Shown here: in pieces, positions 54,875 through 64,000 of the stretch | Layout of the letters: every line of letters begins with the position of its first letter | Numbering within the stretch: the stretch's first letter is position 1 | Assembly: GCA_029204045.2 (NCBI GenBank) | Contig: CM055077.1 | Span: 12,352,584 to 12,416,583, forward strand | Length of the DNA stretch: 64,000 bases | Direction: 5' to 3' | DNA from: Tillandsia leiboldiana | Taxonomy: Eukaryota; Streptophyta; Magnoliopsida; Poales; Bromeliaceae | The notes under the pieces: model-generated | What the model was told of the DNA's origin: nothing | What the model saw: the letters and a program-made list of their open reading frames with translations, nothing else | The model's database searches: none | Translations under genes and position numbers: made by a program

Positions 54875-54946
54875 GACATATCCTATTTTTGTGGGACAGT
54901 TATGTTGGCTGCAGACAACATAAAGTTACAAAAATAGGGGGATGTC
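54875..54946 (+). other. Dimerisation-signal-like hairpin of G3
   Basis: Apical stem TTATGTTG/CAACATAA with GCTGCAGA loop at 54900-54923, as in G1 and G2. The lower stem CCTATTTTTG (54882-54891) pairs perfectly with CAAAAATAGG (54929-54938). The outer GACAT (54875-54879) pairs with ATGTC (54942-54946). The lower stem differs entirely from G1 and G2 but still pairs. Confidence 0.72.
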
Positions 54947-54949
54947 TTT

Positions 54950-55967
54950 GACTTTTGCTAGATTTTGTCGAGTGTTTGGGGTGTGCTGATTTGCGGTTTT
55001 GTCGTGGTGAGCGGTGTCTCCCCGACGCTGGGCGCTGACCCGGGTGCACCCTGGTGCGGCAGTTGGGTCAGAGCTGGTTGTTTCGGGCCGGATACCCAGA
55101 TTGGAGTCTGAGAGCTCCGGACCCGAAGGGTAGGAGGGTTGGAGGCAGATCAGCGGCGCAGTGACACAGTTGTCGGAGCAGCGCAGTGGCACAGTTGTCG
55201 GAGCAGCGCAGTGGCACAGTTGTCGGAGTAGCGAGTAGCCCCCTCCGTCCCGACGTTTAATTAGTGTTGGGGCACCGAGGCAGGGTGGATAGTTGACAGC
55301 GGGAAAGCTGTGGGATTGCTTTGATCGAGTGAGCCAGTTTTGGCGGATAAGTCACTCCGATTTGTGAGATTGTGTATGGAGCCTTTGGAGACAGGGTCTT
55401 GTTCGGTGGGGGATGGAGAGTACTTGGAAGCCTCTTTGTGTCAAGAGTTAACGCAGTTGCGGAACTGCACGCTCCATGTGTAGAGGGACGGGGCACATAG
55501 GATATGAGTGTCTGAGAGTGGATTGTGCCAGGATACCTTTTAATTCGTTGGGTCCCTCCATTACGGATTTGGGACGCCTCATTGGAGTAGGCGCCGGGTA
55601 TGGAGCGTGGCATTGTAGTTCCTTTGGATTGGGATCTGCCGCCTGAGGCGAGTTCTGATTGAGGCGCTTGGTGCCGGGTGATGGAGGACAGATCAGTCGG
55701 ATGAGGCATTCCCGATTTCTTTTTCCAGGATTGTGGATTTCTGAGACTGTCAGAGCACATAGGTTACAGCGGTCGGGATGGTGGCAGGTTTGAGTTGTCC
55801 CGGGCTCTTGGGTTCGTATATTTTGATACGGGAGTATTCCCTTCTTGGTGGGTAATGCTTTTGCTTCATTACTTGGGTTAGGGGTAGGATGGTCACCACG
55901 TGCACGGGAGGCTTATTTTCCCGATCACACTTGGCACGTGGAGGAGAGTTGTTGGTCCTGCCCAGTG
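54950..55967 (+). pseudogene. Degenerate internal region of G3
   Basis: Related to 31250-32060 of G2. Tandem copies of a ~30-bp unit GAGCAGCGCAGTGGCACAGTTGTCG-like at about 55160-55230. No intact frame or pol motif. Breaks at 55967/55968 into mid-LTR sequence. Confidence 0.6.
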
Positions 55968-57090
55968 TAGTAGGCGGTTGACCGGATGTCGGATGTGGGA
56001 CATAATTATGATCGTGGGTTATTCCGGCGACCGCGGATATTGGGCGGTTGACCGGAGGTCGGTTGTGAGACTTGGTTGTGCATTGTGAGGTATTGCGGCG
56101 ATCGCGGATTTTGGGCGATTGACCGGATGATCACTTATGCATCAGATTGGGGATCAGTTTTCTTTTAGTGGAGGGGTGTGTTCCACTGGGGTTTTATATT
56201 GATCCAGTCCTGCTTTTGATACTTATCACACCGGCGCGGTTATTGCCCGGTGATGCTTTCCTCGTGTGGGTCGCTCCCCTCGAGATCCCCTCCGGAGGCT
56301 GGGGCCAGACAGTTAGTGAAAGTTTTGCTATCACATCGGCACGGCTTATTTGCCCGATGATGAGGGCGGAAGGAGGAGTTTTGCTATCACATCGGCGCGG
56401 CTTACTTGGCCGATGATGAGGGCGGTACAGATTGGGTTCATCTGGGACGGTTGGTTACTGTTGCATACGGTTATTCCAGTCTAGGACTGCATTTTAGAGG
56501 CATAGTAGTGGTAGTTTCCTTTCTTCAGCAGTCATTATTGCTTACCACACTTCTTTCCTTTTTGCCTCTGGTAGACCTAGTGGGTGTGTCAGAGTTTGAG
56601 GTTTTACCCACTAGGGGAGGCTACTGGTTTACTATTTGTTCTCACCCCCATTCTTCTCTCCCCTTTTTCTTCTCCCTTGTTTTGCAGTGTCTTTCTCGGG
56701 TGCTGCTGGGCTTTCAGCGGCGGGTCGAGGAGAGAGGACGGCTGAGTAGATAGATCTCGAGGCAGGATGAGCGAGTTAGCTGGACTGTTGGTGTACCCAT
56801 GTTTCCTCAGACGGTTGTACTTTTACTTTTGGGACTGGCTTTTGCCAGCAGGTTGTATTTATTTTGGTGAGCTGGGAGAGACAGATGTATCATTTATACA
56901 GATGTATTGTATTTTATTTCCAGCTTCAGTCTGAGATGTATTAGTTTTTAATTCAGCTCTGTTTTTATTGCTCTTTTAGTATTATCCCTTATATCTGAGC
57001 AGGTTTGGCGCTTCGTGTACGCGGGAAATACCGTGTGAACGGCGGATCTGTAGACGGGCCCGGGTTCCGGTTTACACCCGGGGCGTGACA
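55968..57090 (+). repeat. Right LTR of G3, 5'-truncated
   Basis: 1123 bp matching 48772 to 54718 of the left LTR without the reverse solo LTR. Ends GGGGCGTGACA and TSD AGTTG. Contains the empty CACTT site at 56132-56136. Confidence 0.92.
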
Positions 57091-57095
57091 AGTTG

Positions 57096-58083
57096 GATGT
57101 TCAGGATCCGGATCAGACCATTCCAGTCCGGACCCCGAACATAGTTTGGTTCATGCGGAATTCCAGTCCGGACCTCCCCTATTTCAGTCCGGACCCCGAA
57201 CTATGTGTTTGATGAAATCGCATGAACAGTCCGGATCAGGAAATTCCAGTCCGGACCCCGAACTGTTTTTTTCGAAAAATTGCTGAAAAAAGACGACAGT
57301 CCGGATCAGCCAAATCCAGTCCGGACCGTCGTGCGGGAAAATTTCTGTTAAGTTAGTTTTTGATGCTTATCTCTTTCCAAAGGTTTCTAACCTATAAATA
57401 GACCCTAATTTCATCTTTTAGGGCATCCAAAAAAAGGGATCAATCCACATATTCGAAAAAGGTTTTAAAGATATATCCACATATAGAGAAGAAAGGAAAA
57501 CACGATTAATTCATGTTTCTTCGTCTATATTGATCAATTTGATTCTAGGGTTTCCAAACTCCTAATTCTTGTAGAATCAAATTGATGAATACTTAGATGG
57601 TGTTTTCGGATCTATCCTTGATCTAAGTATTCGGCGGATTATCATCACCAAGAAAAACAACGATTTCCTAAATCGGCATCGTGGATTCGATGTGTTAAAG
57701 GCGTTTCGTGGATTCGAAACGTGTGCTCGTGGATTCAAGTGGCGTTCGTGGATTCGAGTGGCATTCGTGGATTCGAACGTGTGCAGTGGACGTGCAGTCG
57801 GTGAGCGCAAGATCCGAAGAACTCGAAGGAGGGGTTTGAGTCCGTGGAGTCGGTAATCACCTTGTTATTCTTTTTTTCTTAGTGGATTGTTATTGCGTGT
57901 TGGTCCCGTGGTTTTTCTCCTGGATTAGAGTTTCCACGTAAATCTCGGTGTGCTATTTTTATTTTCCGCATTGGTTTTTATTTTACACTGAGATTGAGAT
58001 TTTTGTTATTACACCTATTCACCCCCCCTCTAGTTGTTTGATAGTACCTATTTAGATCCTTGTGGATCCTATAAAAACCAACA
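57096..58083 (+). repeat. 5' LTR of Sirevirus C, right piece
   Basis: 988 bp continuing 45774-46078. U3 array of TCCGGATC and TCCGGACC sites (57103-57335), TATA 57393-57400, SL1 arms 57533-57545 and 57574-57586, TGGATT-loop hairpins 57675-57785, end AAAAACCAACA. Confidence 0.9.
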
Positions 58084-58085
58084 AT

Positions 58086-58097
58086 TGGTATCAGAGC
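58086..58097 (+). other. Primer binding site of Sirevirus C
   Basis: TGGTATCAGAGC (initiator tRNA-Met), 2 nt after the LTR. Confidence 0.92.
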
Positions 58098-58117
58098 GGG
58101 TTTTAGGTTTTTCTATC

Positions 58118-58357
58118 ATGTCGGGTGAATGTGGTAATATTAGTAGACCTCCTCTTTTTGATGGGACCAATTATGCCTATTGGAAAGTGCGGATGAGAGC
58201 TTTTCTCATCGCAATTGATGAGCGGGTATGGCAAACCATGGAATACGGTTGGGTGCATCCAATTGAGGAAGTAGGAAATTCTACTACCCCAAAACCTCGC
58301 TCTAGATCATCTAGAGAGGAAGTCGAAAAATCTTCTTGCAACGGAAAAGGTATGAAC
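58118..58357 (+). pseudogene. gag: gag of Sirevirus C, part 1
   Basis: ATG at 58118, 20 nt past the primer site. The N-terminal capsid-like start matches element B gag (ISRPPLFDGTNYAYWKVRMR, ERVWQTMEYGW). Here codon 38 is CAA where element B has TAA. Interrupted at NGKGMN by Cassandra 2 (TSD TGAAC). Confidence 0.9.
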
Positions 58358-58935
58358 TGTGACGCCCCAACTTCCCAGGGGGTCACCCATCCTAGAACTA
58401 CTCTAGCTCTAGCACGCTTAACTCTTTTAACCTCCTGGGTCTTGCTACCACCCAAAATGCTATAGCCGGGTTAAGAGATTTAGTCCTATTATATCATTTA
58501 TATATAGGACTAATCCAAATTCCGGGGGTGTCACATTCTTCCCCCCTTTAAGTCCTGACGTCCACGTCAGGCTCAAGCACACTCACAAGCACCAGGCGAT
58601 GTGAGACTCGTCTCGCTAGCATTAGCCGACCTTGTGAGGAGCTGCACTCCACTCACAACGGTCATTAGCCGGGGAGCCTCGCCCTACCCGCTATATAACC
58701 CTGGCTCAGCCGAGACTCATCTCACATTTCCGGCTGGTGAATAGCTCTGATACCAACTGTGACGCCCCAACTTCCCTGGGGGTCACCCATCCTAGAACTA
58801 CTCTAGCTCTAATACGCTTAACTCTTTTAACCTCCTGGGTCTTGCTACCACCCAAAATGCTATAGCCGGGTTAAGAGATTTAGTCATATTATATCATTTA
58901 TATATAGGACTAATCCAAATTCCGGGGGTGTCACA
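58358..58935 (-). mobile_element. Cassandra 2 (TRIM, reverse strand) inside gag
   Basis: 578 bp with perfect TSD TGAAC (58353-58357 and 58936-58940). LTRs 58358-58535 and 58758-58935 (178 bp each). On the minus strand the PBS lies at about 58745-58757 and the PPT at 58536-58550. 5S-like segments lie at about 58371-58454 and 58771-58854 (minus). Removing it with one TSD restores the gag frame. It differs from Cassandra 1 mainly in the 5' part of the 5S-like segment. Confidence 0.93.
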
Positions 58936-58940
58936 TGAAC

Positions 58941-59756
58941 GCTTTATTTAATTCTCTTTCCTCGACCGAGTTTACACGTATTTCCGCGTGTGAAACCGCA
59001 AAGGAGATTTGGGATATTCTCAAAATTACACATGAGGGTACTAATCTAGTAAAAATTCAAAAGCTCCAGATGCTTACAAGTCAATTTGACTCTATTCATC
59101 TGGATGAGCATGAATTGTTTACTGATTATTACACTAGACTTCAAGATATAATCAATACATGTGTTAATTTAGGAGAAAAGATCCCGGAGTCGAAAGTTGT
59201 AAGAAAGATTCTTCGAACTCTTCTGGAACGGTTTAGGGCAAAGGTTGCCGCCATTGAAACCGTTAATCATCCGGATGATATGAGAGTAGAGGAATTAGTA
59301 GGTACTTTACAAACATATGAAATGACTTTTCCTGCTAATCAAGTTTCTTCCGAGTCTTCTTCTAAGCCTACAGGTATTGCTTTCAAATCAACAAAGGAAG
59401 AAGATGGCGAATCAAGTTCCGACGATGAAATCTCTTTTGCCGATTTTGAAGAACAATTGGCGCGGATCACAAAGAAATTTCGTCGAAAGTTTTGGAAGAA
59501 TCGAACCGATGGATCTTCATCCTCGAAACCATCTAAAGGATCATCGGGTTCTAAATCCTCTAATCTCAAAGGCTTTGCAAAACCTTCTAAAGAAAATGAA
59601 AAAGATGATTTCGAAGGGGAAATCCAATGCTATAGATGCAAAGGCTACGGCCATATTTCAACGGATTGTCCTTCTAAGAAATCATATAAAAAGAAGGCTT
59701 TGCAAGCGAAAACTTGGGACGATTCTACTTCAAATGAGTGTTTTGTCACGAAACCG
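58941..59756 (+). pseudogene. gag: gag of Sirevirus C, part 2, fused to PPT
   Basis: Open from the TSD onward: ACETAKEIWDILKITHEGTN, LQMLTSQFDSI, a Ser-rich basic linker, the zinc knuckle CYRCKGYGHISTDC (about 59628-59669), then KTWDDSTSNE. At about 59740 it jumps to CFVTKPPKGE, which is translated PPT-flank sequence, and the frame ends inside the 3' LTR at 59823-59825. The coiled-coil and second-knuckle half of gag is lost with all of pol. The capsid and first zinc-knuckle part is otherwise intact. Confidence 0.88.
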
Positions 59757-59758
59757 CC

Positions 59759-59770
59759 AAAGGGGGAGAT
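59759..59770 (+). other. Polypurine tract of Sirevirus C
   Basis: AAAGGGGGAGAT before TGTTAAGG, with the same upstream text as the PPTs of A and B. Confidence 0.92.
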
Positions 59771-61007
59771 TGTTAAGGAATTTGTTTTGGCGTATTTCGT
59801 GATGTGGTTAAGTCTTGAAGATTGAAGATGAAAATGTTTGGATTATATACCTCAATCTCAAGAAAGAAGAATTCAAAAGGGTCAGGTACGTTTAACTAAA
59901 CAATCTTGGTGATCCGAATACTTCTTATTGTGTAGAAACACTTGGATGGGTTTTAAATTGCATAAAAATCAACAAACTGGATTGTTATATGTTCAGAATC
60001 CGGATCAGGGTACTACAGTCCGGACCCCGAACGTGGATTCTGCAGAAAACGCATGAATAGTCCGGACCGTGGTTATTTCAATCCGGACCCCGAACACTAT
60101 TTTTTTAAGAATTCTATGAAAATCAACGACAATCCGGATCAAGCTAAATCCAGTCCGGACCGTCGTGCGGGAAAAATCTGTTACAGTCAGTTTTTGATTC
60201 TTATCCTCTTCCAATGGTTTCTAACCTATAAGTAAACCCTAATTTCATCGTTTAGGGTAATCCACAATAAGTTTTTTATTCCGTAAATGAACGAGAAAAA
60301 TTAACGGAGAAAAACTTATAAAAATCCACATATAGAGAAGAAAGGAAATAACTAGATTTATTCTATGTTTCTTCATTTATATTGATTAATTTGATTCTAG
60401 GATTTCAAACTCAGATTTTGAGTAGAATCAAATTAATGAATACTTAGATGGTATTTCCGATCTATCTTTGATCTAAGTATTCGGCGGATTTTCACCACCA
60501 ACAAAACAACGATTTTCCCAAAAATCGGCGCGTGGATTCGCGTGGCCTTGTGGATTCAAGGTGCTACCGCTCTCGTGGATTCGAAGCGAGGTACATTCGT
60601 GTGATCGAGACGTACTACTTGGTGGAGACCGTGGATTCGGTCAGACGTCGTGGACTCAACGTTGGACGCCGTGGATTCGGCGTTGGACGCAAATCGTGGA
60701 TTCGAGGCGCGTTGCGGAGCGAGCGGAGAAGATCAACTCGAAGCGTATGGAAAAAAAATGAGTCGTGTGTGAGTACGGTATATCACCTTTGTACGTGTTT
60801 AATCTTAGTTGATTTCACCGTGTGATCGGTCCCGTGGTTTTTTAACTCCTGGTTTTGGAGTTTTTCCACGTAAAATCTTGCGTGTTATTTTCATTTCCGC
60901 ATTGGGTTTTATTACGCAAAGATTTTTAAGTATTTATTGTTTACACCTATTCACCACCCTCTAGGTGTTTTTTCCCCTATTTAGATCCATATAGTTATAA
61001 CCCAACA
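59771..61007 (+). repeat. 3' LTR of Sirevirus C
   Basis: 1237 bp, TGTTAAGG to TAACCCAACA. Subtype of the 5' LTR of element B. U3 array 59997-60170, mutated TATA TATAAGTA near 60226, SL1 arms 60385-60397 and 60425-60437, hairpin array 60528-60715. Confidence 0.9.
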
Positions 61008-61556
61008 ACTAAATCGTTCAAGCAAAGAGCGAAAGAATCCAAAAATACCCTTAGATCTTGATGATCTTAGAAGCCCTAACAACAGGGTTATTCTTGATTG
61101 AATGATAAGATTGCACACTAACTAGAATTAGAGTATGTGATCTCACCTCTCGCCGTACTCCTCTCACAGAGGAAGAGGAATGTGGGGAGGGAGGGGATGT
61201 GAGGGGTGCTCCTCTTGTCGTACTCCGCCGCGGCTGCGATCCACGAGCTTAGATCAGGAGAGGATGAGAGAGGTAGAGGGGGAGGAGTGGGAGCTAGAGA
61301 GAGAGAGAGGGAGGTGGGGAGGAAATGATTTCGAATGGGGCATCAGATTGGGAGAGATGGTGTTTGGGCCTTGATTTTGGGGGACTTGTGAAATATGGGC
61401 TTGGACCAAAATTTGTGGTTGGTGTGTGGTAGGTTGAGTAGTAATAATATTTTTGTTTTTGGGGTTGGGTTTAAATTTGGGCCTTGATTTATAAATGGGA
61501 CACTTGTATAAAAGTGTTCCAACAATGTGTCGCTATAACCTTATTGTGTTGTAGTG
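61008..61556 (+). mobile_element. CACTA-like transposon, one terminus
   Basis: Ends TTATTGTGTTGTAGTG, the reverse complement of a CACTACAACA terminus as in plant CACTA (En/Spm) elements. The subterminal sequence TGTTCCAACAATGTGTCGC is of the kind repeated there. Inside are a G/A-rich block (about 61180-61330) and TG-rich sequence. No transposase coding. The other terminus is absent, cut off by Sirevirus C. Family call is by terminus only. Confidence 0.5.
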
Positions 61557-63876
61557 TATGTCTTATGAGAATAGCAATAGTGGATATCTATGATGATTGT
61601 TAATGTAAGCTTACCTAAGGGAATGTTACCCTCTGTGATTGATAGTATGCATGATTTAATGTACAACCAATGGATTGAGATGTAAGCATGGGAAATGGCC
61701 TATATCATGTGGATTGATGCTTACTTGATTATTGTACATGTTATGGTGGATTTGAGATCTAGCATATTGTAGATGGTTATGTTCATTTTATACTAGATGA
61801 GATAAAGATCATGCTTGATTAATCATTGCTCTATTCATGTGGATTGATATACTATAGTAGTGATATATTAGCATGCCATGTTAGCACATAGCCTTTTATG
61901 AGATTTGATTATTCGATGGGGTAGGATGATATATCTATGTGCGGGTATCACTCTGATGATTTATTATGAATCATGGATTATGGACAAGTGTAGTTGATTA
62001 GTGATTTTGGCATGTTGGTTATACCTATGTGGACCTACTATGTGATTTACTCCCTTTTATCTCTCTTGAGGACAAGTGCATGCTTGTATGGACATCTAGA
62101 TAGGCCATCTTTTATCGCTACACTATCATGTTGGGACTTGACTTAGGAGAAACCATGATTTCTCCTTTTCGTTGTCAGACATGTGATTCATGTTGCTCGG
62201 GTTCAAGCAAGGGTTTGGGATAGTGTAGTCGAGACTTTGAGTCTCGGACAGGTTGGACTTGATTGTGGACTTGTGGGGTGTTGCGGCAACCGCGGATATT
62301 GGGCGGTTGACCGGATGTTGGTTGTTGTACCAGATTGTGGACTTGTGGGGTATTGCGGCGACCGCGGATATTGGGCGGTTGACCGGATGTTTACTGGTGC
62401 ATCAGATTGGGGATCGGATTTTTCTAGTGGATGGAGTTTCCCACTTATTGAGTACTATTGCATCAGATTGGGGATCGGATTTTTTTTAGTGAATGGATTT
62501 TCCCACTTCGATCAGAGTCGTGATCCCGTCCTGCTATATTGTGATACTTGTGACATGGTTACTTTACTCGTGTGGGTCGCTCCCCTCGAGTGCCACTCCG
62601 GATGTAGGCTTATGACCGAGCCGTGTGCCGGTCTGTTACTTATATTTTGACCGAGCAGTGTGCAGGCCTGTTACTTATGTTGAGATCGAGCCGTGTGCCG
62701 ATCAGTTACTGGGTTCTTGAGTTCGATAGCAGAGCAGGCAGTACTGGATTCCATACCGGTCCATCTGATTGGGTTCGTTCAGGCAGATACTTTTATTGTT
62801 GCACTCGTGCCTGGGAGCTTAGTGGAGTCTGGTAGCTGAGATTAGACCAGTGCTAGTGTTGTTGGGAACCGTTTGGGTTGACGGTGGTCCCTGGTCGTTG
62901 AGAGTACTTCGACCATTGTGCGAGATGCTTGGGGATTTTGAGTCTATCCGTTCTGAGAGAGAGCGTGGATTTCGACTATAGCCTGCATTTGTCACTATTT
63001 GATACTCTATGCCGCGCCATTTTCCTCAGTTGGGGAGCGCGAGGGGTGAGTTAGTCCGATTGGACACCCTACGTTGATACACTAGGGAGGCGCAGGCTTG
63101 ACTGGACCAGATGTGGCAGTCAGTTAGATTGGGTCGATTGAGCACCTCGTGTGCGCGTGGTTGCATGTCCTTCATCAGTTTTCCCCATTGAGCATTTAGA
63201 TAGAGGCATGGTAGCTGTAGAGTATCTCCAGCTTTTCTTATTCAGTCTTTACTGCATCGTTATCTTATGCCTCTAGTAGACTTAGTGGGCAGACCGTCGG
63301 GCCTGGTGGCGGTACCCAGTGAGAACTACGTGTTGGTGTAGTTCTCACACCCATTAGGGGTGCTCCCCCCCCCCTCTTTTCTTTCCTCTCCTTTGTTTTG
63401 CAGAGTCTTCTGCGGGAGTTGCTGGTTCTTCTGTTGCTTTTTGAGGCGAGGGAGTCGCGAGCTAAATCCCTACCTGTCTTTGGTGAGTAGCTGTACCCCC
63501 ACAGTGGAGATTTGTAGTACAGTCAGTAGATTATTTTATTTCCACATTTGAAAGACTATTGTATTGTGATGATCTGACTTGTACTGAGAGCCTGTACACT
63601 GATGTATTATTTTAGTTTACCTCCTTGTTTGAGTTCTTAGATGTTGTATCTGGATGATGTACGATGATTATTTTTGGGAGATGGATATTGTATCATTATT
63701 TCCAATTGTACAGATGGTTGGATTTTAGTTTTACAGCAGTTTTCTTTACAGCTCTGATATCTGTTTAGCTGTAGTTTTATCTTTGCAGGTTGGACGCTTC
63801 GCCTATGCGGGGTTTTCGTATAGGTGGCGGATCTGTTGGCGAGCCCGGGTCGCAGTTTCGACCCCGAGGCGTGACA
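61557..63876 (+). repeat. LTR E, 3' part of a gypsy LTR
   Basis: Corresponds to the last ~2.2 kb of the G2 LTR (compare 28880-30999). Minisatellite 62265-62395, block GGGTCGCTCCCCTCGAG (about 62574), three ~36-bp units with GACCG/CGGTC stems (62614-62710), stems 63201/63267 and 63319/63338, end CCCCGAGGCGTGACA. The U3 and TATA part is missing on the left, where the CACTA end abuts. No primer site follows, so it is a solo or truncated LTR. Confidence 0.8.
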
Positions 63877-64000
63877 TCATGTTTGCAGCCGAGGATATCA
63901 AAAAATCTTCTTTAATCCGTCCTCAAGCTTCTTGAATCCTTGTTCCATCCTTTTTTTTAGTGAGCGTACATCCCGATGTAACGATTGTAGCGTCACTACC
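63877..64000. other. Unassigned right edge
   Basis: 124 bp after LTR E with no match to anything else in the window; the T-run and TCCCGATGTAACG text give no clue. Probably the sequence into which LTR E inserted. Confidence 0.4.

Larger units (their letters stand above)
46079..57090 (+). mobile_element. Gypsy element G3 (3'-deleted)
   Basis: Perfect TSD AGTTG (46074-46078 and 57091-57095). Left LTR 46079-54718, 3816 bp after removing the reverse solo LTR and one TSD. PBS and internal region 54719-55967; right LTR present only from 55968. One internal deletion removed the 3' internal part, the PPT and the first ~2.7 kb of the right LTR. Non-coding. Confidence 0.9.
45774..61007 (+). mobile_element. 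Sirevirus C, deleted chimeric element with nested insertions
   Basis: 5' LTR (45774-46078 plus 57096-58083), PBS, gag up to its first zinc knuckle, then a deletion straight to the PPT (59759-59770) and the 3' LTR (59771-61007). G3 sits in the 5' LTR and Cassandra 2 in gag. The 5' LTR (TGTTACGGC... AAAAACCAACA) and 3' LTR (TGTTAAGGA... TAACCCAACA) are of different subtypes, and the flanks TTTTT and ACTAA do not match. It is therefore best explained as recombination between two different Sirevirus insertions. pol and the envelope-like ORF are gone. Confidence 0.82.

Noticed and set aside
61180..61374. Small ORF in the purine-rich part of the CACTA fragment
   Set aside because: Glu/Arg/Gly low complexity from GA-rich DNA, no start context or homology.

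Overview
This is a transposable-element nest from a flowering-plant nuclear genome, probably pericentromeric or otherwise heterochromatic. I see no host gene, tRNA or true rRNA gene. The evidence is LTR retrotransposons of both plant superfamilies with initiator-tRNA-Met primer sites, two Cassandra elements (5S-rRNA-bearing miniature retrotransposons of vascular plants) and a CACTA-like transposon end. The species cannot be named from this sequence.

Layout, left to right. 1-4177: remains of a Ty1/copia Sirevirus (element A) beside a 100-N gap. They comprise an inverted fragment, an internal promoter and spliced leader, a shortened envelope-like ORF, a polypurine tract (PPT) and a 3' LTR. 4289-41727: a second Sirevirus (element B; LTR, PBS, gag, pol, internal promoter, spliced leader, 480-aa envelope-like ORF, PPT, LTR). 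It is broken by a solo LTR (6234-7506) and two long-LTR Ty3/gypsy elements (G1 at 8086-18443, G2 at 26907-39803), each with a target-site duplication (TSD). 41728-45773: pieces of two further gypsy-type LTRs (C and D), with Cassandra 1 at 44170-44745. 45774-61007: a third, deleted and chimeric Sirevirus (element C: split 5' LTR, gag, PPT, 3' LTR). Its LTR holds a gypsy element (G3, 46079-57090) that itself holds a reverse-strand 4.8-kb solo LTR (48941-53759), and its gag holds Cassandra 2 (58358-58935). 61008-64000: a CACTA terminus, a truncated gypsy LTR (E) and an unassigned tail.

None of the elements looks autonomous. Element B has an uninterrupted pol from the integrase core to RNase H, but lost protease and the integrase zinc finger and has a gag stop at codon 38. 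The gypsy elements have 3.8-4.1-kb LTRs and only decayed internal regions. G1 and G2 keep relics of the integrase C-terminus (chromodomain type) before the PPT.

The most interesting signal is RNA architecture in the untranslated leaders, supported by compensatory base changes between copies. (1) Sirevirus LTRs carry, downstream of the TATA box, two long perfect stems and then up to eight hairpins that share the hexaloop TGGATT on differing but self-complementary stems. (2) All three gypsy elements carry, about 170 nt after the primer site, an identical 8-bp stem-loop with a palindromic CTGCAG loop, set in lower stems that differ in sequence but still pair. It resembles a retroviral dimerisation or packaging signal. 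(3) Gypsy LTR leaders carry further covarying stem-loops. Separately, the envelope-like ORF of the Sireviruses sits behind its own TATA box, with an enhancer-like array of the same ATCCGGAT motif found in the LTR U3, plus a ~383-nt leader intron. Two sites (the first N gap, and the second gap inside the right LTR of G2) look like assembly problems.
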